Below are positions 7,233 to 10,224 of a stretch of 10,224 nt of DNA, one piece after another. The translations under genes were made by a program, and so were the position numbers. A model generated the notes under the pieces. That model searched no databases, was not told where the DNA came from, and saw nothing but the letters and a program-made list of their open reading frames with translations. Location: NCBI GenBank assembly GCA_050247135.1, contig JBFWUT010000069.1, forward strand, positions 1 through 10,224, given 5' to 3'. This stretch comes from Berkiella sp050247135 (lineage in GTDB: Bacteria > Pseudomonadota > Gammaproteobacteria > Berkiellales > Berkiellaceae). Position 1 is the stretch's first letter. Every line of letters begins with the position of its first letter.

Positions 7233-9086
7233 TTAAAACATCAGTTCGATCACAATCATCACGACTATCAAATACAAAAAGGACATCAATCCACCGGCTT
7301 TAATAAAATCCATAATTTTATATTCGCCAGGCAAACTGATAAGCGCATTCGCTTGATGGGTGGGCACAATAAATGAATTCGAGGTGGCAATCGCCACCAT
7401 GAGCGCAAAAGCACGCGGATCATCACCTAATATTTGAGCTAAGTGTACTGCCAGAGGAACCAATACAATGGTTGCTCCAACATTCGACAGAATAATACTG
7501 CCTATAGAAGCGATCACCCCTAGCACTAAGAGTAGCACCCACTCTGGCGATCCAGAAAAAGCTTTTAAAATATGAGCACCCATCCAATCGGAAGTGCCAC
7601 TGGTTTGTACTGCTATCCCCAGCGGAATAAGACCCGCTAATAAAAAGACCGTTTTCCAGCTCACCGCTTCATAAGCATCATCAATGCTGATAACGCCTGA
7701 GAAGATCATACCAACAGCTCCGACCAGCAAACCAATCGCAACAGATAAGCCGCTAAAGATAATTAAACTAATGGCAAACAAAAAGAAGAAAACAGCGAAC
7801 CACATTTTGTCGGTATGCATTTTTTTGCGAGGATAATCTGAAGTCACAATCACAAAGTCAGGATTTTTTTGCAAGCTCGACAAGGCATTCCACTGGCAAA
7901 ACATTCCTAGGGTATCACCGGCCCGTAATGTTAATCCCCCGATCTCTTTCTTACCTCGTCGCACTTTATCACCACGGTGTACTGCTAACACTTGAATACC
8001 ATATTCACGGCGCATATGGAGATCACTTAAATTCGTACCCAGTAATCTTGAGCTAGGTGGTACTACCGCTTCGCACAAGCCGGCATGAGGTGAACTAATA
8101 TGTTCAGGAAATGCTGTGAGATAAGGAGACATGCGCAAACCGTATTTCTTGGCAAATTCTTCCACTTCTTCTTTCGGACCAAACATAGCCAAGACACTAT
8201 TCGCTTTGACCTCTGTTTTGCGCAGTGGGGGCATTTGTAAATTATTTCCCATTTTAATGCCAATAATGGCAACCGAAGGCGGTAATAACCATTCCCATTG
8301 TCTTAAGGTATTATCTACCAAAGAACTTGAAGCAGGCACACGACATTCACAAAAATCGGCACCAATACCATAAATCCTTTTAAAATAATCCGGTGAGCCG
8401 CCATTACTCAATGTGCTGGACTTAGCAGGAACTTTTGGCAACACCCACTTGCCTAAAAAAACGAAATATAAAATGCCCATGACTAATAATGCAAACCCAA
8501 TAGGGAAAACACTGAACAGTCCCAACATCGGCGCTTTATTGCCCGCCTTGTCGGTTAAGCCATTACTGCTGATCAATAAGCTGTTTAATAAAATGAGGGG
8601 ACCTGTCCCTAGCATGGTTAAAGTGCTGCCTAAAATGGCGCAAAAGCTAAGAGGTAATAATAAGCGCGCTTTAGGAATGCCCGTTGCTTGACGAATACGG
8701 GTAATAATAGGCAACAAAAGGGCCACGGTACTAACACTTCGCAAAAAGCCGGCGCAAAAACCGCTCACGCCCATTAAATACAAGCGTATGCGATTTTCAC
8801 TCGCCCCACCTAGACGCATAATGTAGTAGGCCATTTTGGCCACCACCCCACTGCGTTCTAGTCCTGCACTGATAATCATCACACCAATTAAGGCAATGAC
8901 AGCATCACTGGAAAAGCCGGAAAACAGTAATTCACTGGGAACCAATCGAGTGAGGCCGAGTAACACCAGCACAAGGCAAGCCACCACATCGACTCGAACA
9001 ATTTCGGTGACAAATAGCACGATGGTGACAACAATAATGGCCACAACCAAAAATATATCCGGTGTTAAGCCTTGGACACCCAGCAC
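7233..9086 (-). CDS. SLC13/DASS-type transporter with two central TrkA-C (RCK_C) domains
   Basis: This 617-residue integral membrane protein belongs to the divalent anion:Na+ symporter superfamily, in the subgroup with two RCK_C domains between the membrane halves. Seen: hydrophobic N-terminal half (about 10-215) with STLTMLGTGPLILLNSLL (154-171), where SLC13 proteins carry their first SNT-like substrate/Na+ hairpin. Two soluble TrkA-C-type domains follow (about 240-315 and 335-410; the second has VVPPSSRLLGTNLSDL and LRAGDTL). The second membrane half (about 428-617) has LSNVGATIVLVPLA (533-546) and ATSNSFIVPTHQANAL (567-582), the second SN-type motif. Likely substrates are dicarboxylates, sulfate or another small anion; the sequence does not decide. 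TrkA-C domains usually sense ligands or ions. The GTG start (9084-9086) is fixed by a strong GAGGTG ribosome site. It is read in the same direction as trmB, 57 bp upstream. Confidence 0.92.
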   Translation of the reverse strand: MLGVQGLTPDIFLVVAIIVVTIVLFVTEIVRVDVVACLVLVLLGLTRLVPSELLFSGFSSDAVIALIGVMIISAGLERSGVVAKMAYYIMRLGGASENRIRLYLMGVSGFCAGFLRSVSTVALLLPIITRIRQATGIPKARLLLPLSFCAILGSTLTMLGTGPLILLNSLLISSNGLTDKAGNKAPMLGLFSVFPIGFALLVMGILYFVFLGKWVLPKVPAKSSTLSNGGSPDYFKRIYGIGADFCECRVPASSSLVDNTLRQWEWLLPPSVAIIGIKMGNNLQMPPLRKTEVKANSVLAMFGPKEEVEEFAKKYGLRMSPYLTAFPEHISSPHAGLCEAVVPPSSRLLGTNLSDLHMRREYGIQVLAVHRGDKVRRGKKEIGGLTLRAGDTLGMFCQWNALSSLQKNPDFVIVTSDYPRKKMHTDKMWFAVFFFLFAISLIIFSGLSVAIGLLVGAVGMIFSGVISIDDAYEAVSWKTVFLLAGLIPLGIAVQTSGTSDWMGAHILKAFSGSPEWVLLLVLGVIASIGSIILSNVGATIVLVPLAVHLAQILGDDPRAFALMVAIATSNSFIVPTHQANALISLPGEYKIMDFIKAGGLMSFLYLIVVMIVIELMF

Positions 9087-9090
9087 GATT

Positions 9091-9096
9091 CACCTC
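9091..9096 (-). promoter_or_regulatory. Ribosome binding site fixing the transporter GTG start
   Basis: On the minus strand GAGGTG lies 4 nt before the GTG start at 9084-9086, and no ATG is in a competing position. A TATACT box (complement of 9114-9119) and a 10-bp palindrome CTATTAATAG (9106-9115) lie just upstream, but I find no matching -35. Whether this gene has its own promoter or is read through from trmB is therefore open. Confidence 0.7.
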
Positions 9097-9143
9097 TTTT
9101 TCTCTCTATTAATAGTATAGGAGACAGAGGGGTGACTCGCTTC

Positions 9144-9842
9144 TTAGTGGTTTAACTGAAAAATAAGATCCCAAATAGCATGACCCAGCTTTTCACCGCG
9201 TTTTTCAAACTTGGTGGTATGACGTTCAAAGCCCGCTGGTGCGTAAAGACCTTCGCCAAAGGTATTCGTAAATCGCTCATTTGCTGTTAAAACAGCCATC
9301 ATGTGTTCTGCATAAGGCTGCCAGTCTGTGGCTAAATGAAAAAAACCGCCTACCTTGAGCTTGCTTGCAATCAATTCTACAAAGTCCGGTTGGACAATGC
9401 GACGCTTGTGATGTTTGGTTTTGGGCCACGGATCGGGAAACAATAACAAAACGCGATCGAGGCTCGCGTCTTTAATCGCACGGTGTAAAACGTCGATAGC
9501 ATCGACCGCAAATAGTTTAAGATTGGTTAATTCAAGCGCTTTGGCGCGAGCTAACATCCGCCCTACACCCGGTGGATGCACTTCCACACCAATAAAATCC
9601 GCATGAGGATTCTCACTGGCCAATTTAGCCAACGTTGCCCCCATCCCAAAGCCAATTTCTAAAACTCTTTTGGCTTCGCGTCCAAACACTTGGTTCCAAT
9701 CATACGGCTGCCCCTGTTCTGGCAACGCCAAACCATATAACGGCCAATCGCTGGAAACGGCTTCTTTTTGTGCTGGGGTCATGCGCCCTTGGCGGACAAC
9801 AAAGCTACGGATGGGTCGATGAATAACGCTTTCTTCAGTCAT
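9144..9842 (-). CDS. trmB: tRNA (guanine-N7-)-methyltransferase TrmB
   Basis: TrmB uses S-adenosylmethionine to make m7G46 in the tRNA variable loop. At 232 residues it has the family length (E. coli 239). Seen: N-terminal RSFVVRQGRMTPAQ (12-25), SAM-binding VLEIGFGMGATL (60-71), GVEVHPPGVG (85-94), the TrmB signature FPDPWPKTKHHKRRIVQPDF (135-154), ATDWQPYAEHM (171-181), and C-terminal TKFEKRGEKLGHAIWDL (210-226), which helps bind tRNA and SAM. The ATG at 9840-9842 has no good Shine-Dalgarno; the nearest AGG is about 17 nt away. The start is nevertheless supported because the conserved N-terminus begins right after it. The gene lies near rdgB-hemW, as in other gammaproteobacteria, but is inverted and separated by the transporter. 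Confidence 0.96.
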   Translation of the reverse strand: MTEESVIHRPIRSFVVRQGRMTPAQKEAVSSDWPLYGLALPEQGQPYDWNQVFGREAKRVLEIGFGMGATLAKLASENPHADFIGVEVHPPGVGRMLARAKALELTNLKLFAVDAIDVLHRAIKDASLDRVLLLFPDPWPKTKHHKRRIVQPDFVELIASKLKVGGFFHLATDWQPYAEHMMAVLTANERFTNTFGEGLYAPAGFERHTTKFEKRGEKLGHAIWDLIFQLNH

Positions 9843-9877
9843 ATAACTAATTAACTAACCTAGATCTCAAAGCAAGG

Positions 9878-9906
9878 ATACTATTTCACCAACTGGCATC
9901 CTGCAA
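9878..9906 (-). promoter_or_regulatory. Weak candidate promoter for trmB
   Basis: On the minus strand TTGCAG (complement of 9901-9906) and TAGTAT (complement of 9878-9883) are 17 bp apart, about 36 bp upstream of the trmB start. Matches to consensus are 3 of 6 and 4 of 6, so this is only a placeholder for where a promoter should lie. Confidence 0.22.
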
Positions 9907-9922
9907 GCTGTTTTGCCATAAT
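9893..9922 (+). promoter_or_regulatory. Weak candidate rightward promoter into the repeat array
   Basis: CTGGCA (9893-9898) and CATAAT (9917-9922) are separated by 18 bp; the -10 matches the consensus at 5 of 6 and the -35 at 4 of 6. Transcription would begin near 9930 and enter the structured repeats on the + strand, which is the strand their pairing favours. The region is AT-rich, so a chance match is possible. Confidence 0.27.
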
Positions 9923-9991
9923 GAACCCCTGATTTTTTCTATCTATCACTAAATAGAGAACATATTCGAGCTATTTTTGTTTTAGGGACGA

Positions 9992-10031
9992 ATAGCGAAG
10001 GAGTGGACGATATGTCCATGACTGATGCTAT
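9992..10031 (+). other. Conserved hairpin core of unit 1
   Basis: Three stacked helices (ATAGC/GCTAT, AG/CT, GTGGAC/GTCCAT) are separated by opposed GA dinucleotides that can form sheared tandem G.A pairs. The G10003.T10019 pair is allowed only on the + strand; on the minus strand it would be A.C. Pair G9995-C10028 corresponds to A-T in unit 2, and A9999-T10023 corresponds to G-C in unit 2. These two covariations support a selected fold. Confidence 0.65.
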
Positions 10032-10059
10032 GATGTCGCAGCCAACAAAGCATAAATAG
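10012..10059 (+). CDS. Possible 15-residue mini-ORF inside repeat unit 1
   Basis: The frame reads MSMTDAMMSQPTKHK then TAG. It is preceded by AAGGAG (9998-10003) with 8 nt spacing, a near-ideal ribosome site. The part from the second Met aligns with the mini-ORF in unit 2. The ribosome site and start lie within the conserved hairpin, so initiation could be structure-controlled, or the frame may be a by-product of the conserved RNA fold. Too short to judge from codon use. Confidence 0.2.
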   Translation: MSMTDAMMSQPTKHK

Positions 10060-10111
10060 ATAACTTATTCGAAGGCTTTTGACTTTAGACTTTAGACAAG
10101 GCGGCAAGCCT

Positions 10112-10153
10112 CATAACGAGGGAGTGGACGATTAGTCCATGACCGACGTTATG
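10112..10153 (+). other. Conserved hairpin core of unit 2
   Basis: The architecture is the same as in unit 1: CATAAC/GTTATG, GG/CC, tandem G.A, and GTGGAC/GTCCAT with a 5-nt loop. C10147 is left as a single bulged base opposite the GA step, matching T10026 in unit 1. Differences from unit 1 fall in compensating pairs, the loop, the bulge and the unpaired tail. Confidence 0.65.
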
Positions 10154-10192
10154 ATGGCACAGCCAACACAGTATAAAGTCAAAAGACAATGA
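10139..10192 (+). CDS. Possible 17-residue mini-ORF inside repeat unit 2
   Basis: The frame reads MTDVMMAQPTQYKVKRQ then TGA and is similar to MTDAMMSQPTKHK in unit 1. The upstream in-frame ATG of unit 1 is a TAG here. GGGAG lies 14 nt before this ATG, with the TGGAC/GTCCA hairpin in between, so the linear spacing is too long unless the hairpin brings them together. Two of the differences between the frames are silent (ACT/ACC, GAT/GAC), but they are also explained by pairing or a bulge. Confidence 0.17.
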   Translation: MTDVMMAQPTQYKVKRQ

Positions 10193-10195
10193 AAA

Positions 10196-10224
10196 AACAT
10201 ATTCGAACTATTTTTGCTTTAGGC
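10196..10224 (+). repeat. Structured intergenic repeat, unit 3 (start only, cut by window edge)
   Basis: The last 29 bases match the start of unit 1 (9959-9987) at 26 of 29 positions, beginning AACATATTCGA and reaching the CTATTTTTG outer arm. Its arm has C where unit 1 has T (position 9980), which would replace the T.G wobble of unit 1 with a C-G pair if the right arm is alike. The core lies outside the window. Confidence 0.75.

Larger units (their letters stand above)
9959..10061 (+). repeat. Structured intergenic repeat, unit 1
   Basis: This unit begins with AACATATTCGA and contains a 60-nt core (9991-10050) that is 49/60 identical to unit 2. It folds, on the + strand, as follows. Outer arm 9971-9983 pairs with 10047-10059 (13 positions, one T.T mismatch, one T.G wobble). 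Lower stem ATAGC/GCTAT is 9992-9996 with 10027-10031. An internal loop has opposed GA dinucleotides. AG/CT is 9999-10000 with 10022-10023, followed by tandem G.A pairs (10001-10002 with 10020-10021) and a G.T wobble. The apical stem TGGAC/GTCCA is 10004-10008 with 10014-10018, with loop GATAT. A conserved CAGCCAACA lies unpaired on the 3' side. Function is unknown. It could be a small RNA, a palindromic mobile repeat or a transcript-processing element. Confidence 0.8.
10062..10195 (+). repeat. Structured intergenic repeat, unit 2
   Basis: This second unit begins AACTTATTCGA and has core 10112-10171. Outer arms CTTTTGACTTTA (10076-10087) and TAAAGTCAAAAG (10174-10185) pair perfectly over 12 bp, though their sequence is unrelated to the arms of unit 1. 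Lower stem CATAAC/GTTATG is 10112-10117 with 10148-10153; GG/CC is 10120-10121 with 10143-10144; tandem G.A pairs are 10122-10123 with 10141-10142. The apical stem TGGAC/GTCCA is 10125-10129 with 10135-10139, with loop GATTA. Compared with unit 1 it has about 17 extra bases between outer arm and core, including a second GACTTTA copy (7-bp tandem, 10081-10097) and a small AGGC/GCCT hairpin (10099-10111). Confidence 0.82.

Noticed and set aside
9106..9119. Promoter or operator before the transporter (CTATTAATAG palindrome, TATACT)
   Set aside because: No -35 element at a suitable distance; a 10-bp AT-rich palindrome alone is not enough.
9992..10040. Hammerhead ribozyme, suggested by CTGATG in unit 1
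   Set aside because: The CUGANGA and GAAA core is incomplete, and unit 2 has CCGACG at the same place, so the catalytic core is not conserved.
9959..10224. CRISPR array
   Set aside because: Units are over 100 bp, the repeated part is longer than the differing part, there are no uniform spacers, and no cas gene is near.
9959..10224. Integron attC sites
   Set aside because: No GTTRRRY/RYYYAAC core pair at the unit ends, no cassettes between units and no integrase.

Overview
The window looks like a chromosomal segment of a gammaproteobacterium with moderate-to-low GC. The evidence is the gene neighbourhood: pilT (leftward), then yggS-proC-yggT-hydrolase-rdgB-hemW (rightward), with trmB close by. 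This order is familiar from Pseudomonas-like and other gammaproteobacterial chromosomes, and each gene carries clear family motifs. I cannot name the genus. A Legionellales-type host is only a guess.

Layout. Positions 1-131 look like the end of an insertion-type element: two 20-bp tandem repeats and a hairpin. The element abuts and truncates a leftward Schlafen/AlbA_2-domain gene (96-656). After a short gap with a hairpin (756-775), pilT is read leftward (805-1839). Divergent from it, a compact rightward operon runs from 1895 to 7194: yggS (PLP homeostasis), proC (proline synthesis), yggT (membrane protein), an alpha/beta hydrolase, rdgB (nucleotide-pool cleaning), hemW (heme chaperone-type radical SAM protein) and a YcxB-like membrane protein. 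Gaps are short and two gene pairs overlap (ATGA and TAATG), which suggests translational coupling. Converging on it from the right are trmB (tRNA m7G46 methyltransferase, 9144-9842) and an SLC13-type transporter with central TrkA-C domains (7233-9086).

The right end (9843-10224) has no conventional gene. It holds the most interesting signal: at least two complete units, and the start of a third, of a tandemly arranged structured repeat. The two complete units share a 60-nt core that is 49/60 identical. The core folds into a hairpin with a TGGAC/GTCCA apical stem, tandem G.A pairs and a lower stem. Two base pairs differ between the copies in a compensatory way. Each unit is also closed by an outer stem whose sequence differs completely between units while complementarity is kept. 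G.T wobbles and G.A pairs point to the + strand as the folded strand. Each unit also contains a tiny similar reading frame (MTD-x-MM-x-QPT...). The array runs off the right edge.

Most of the window is ordinary housekeeping. The unusual parts are the two edges: the IS-like end with its truncated gene on the left and the structured repeat array on the right.
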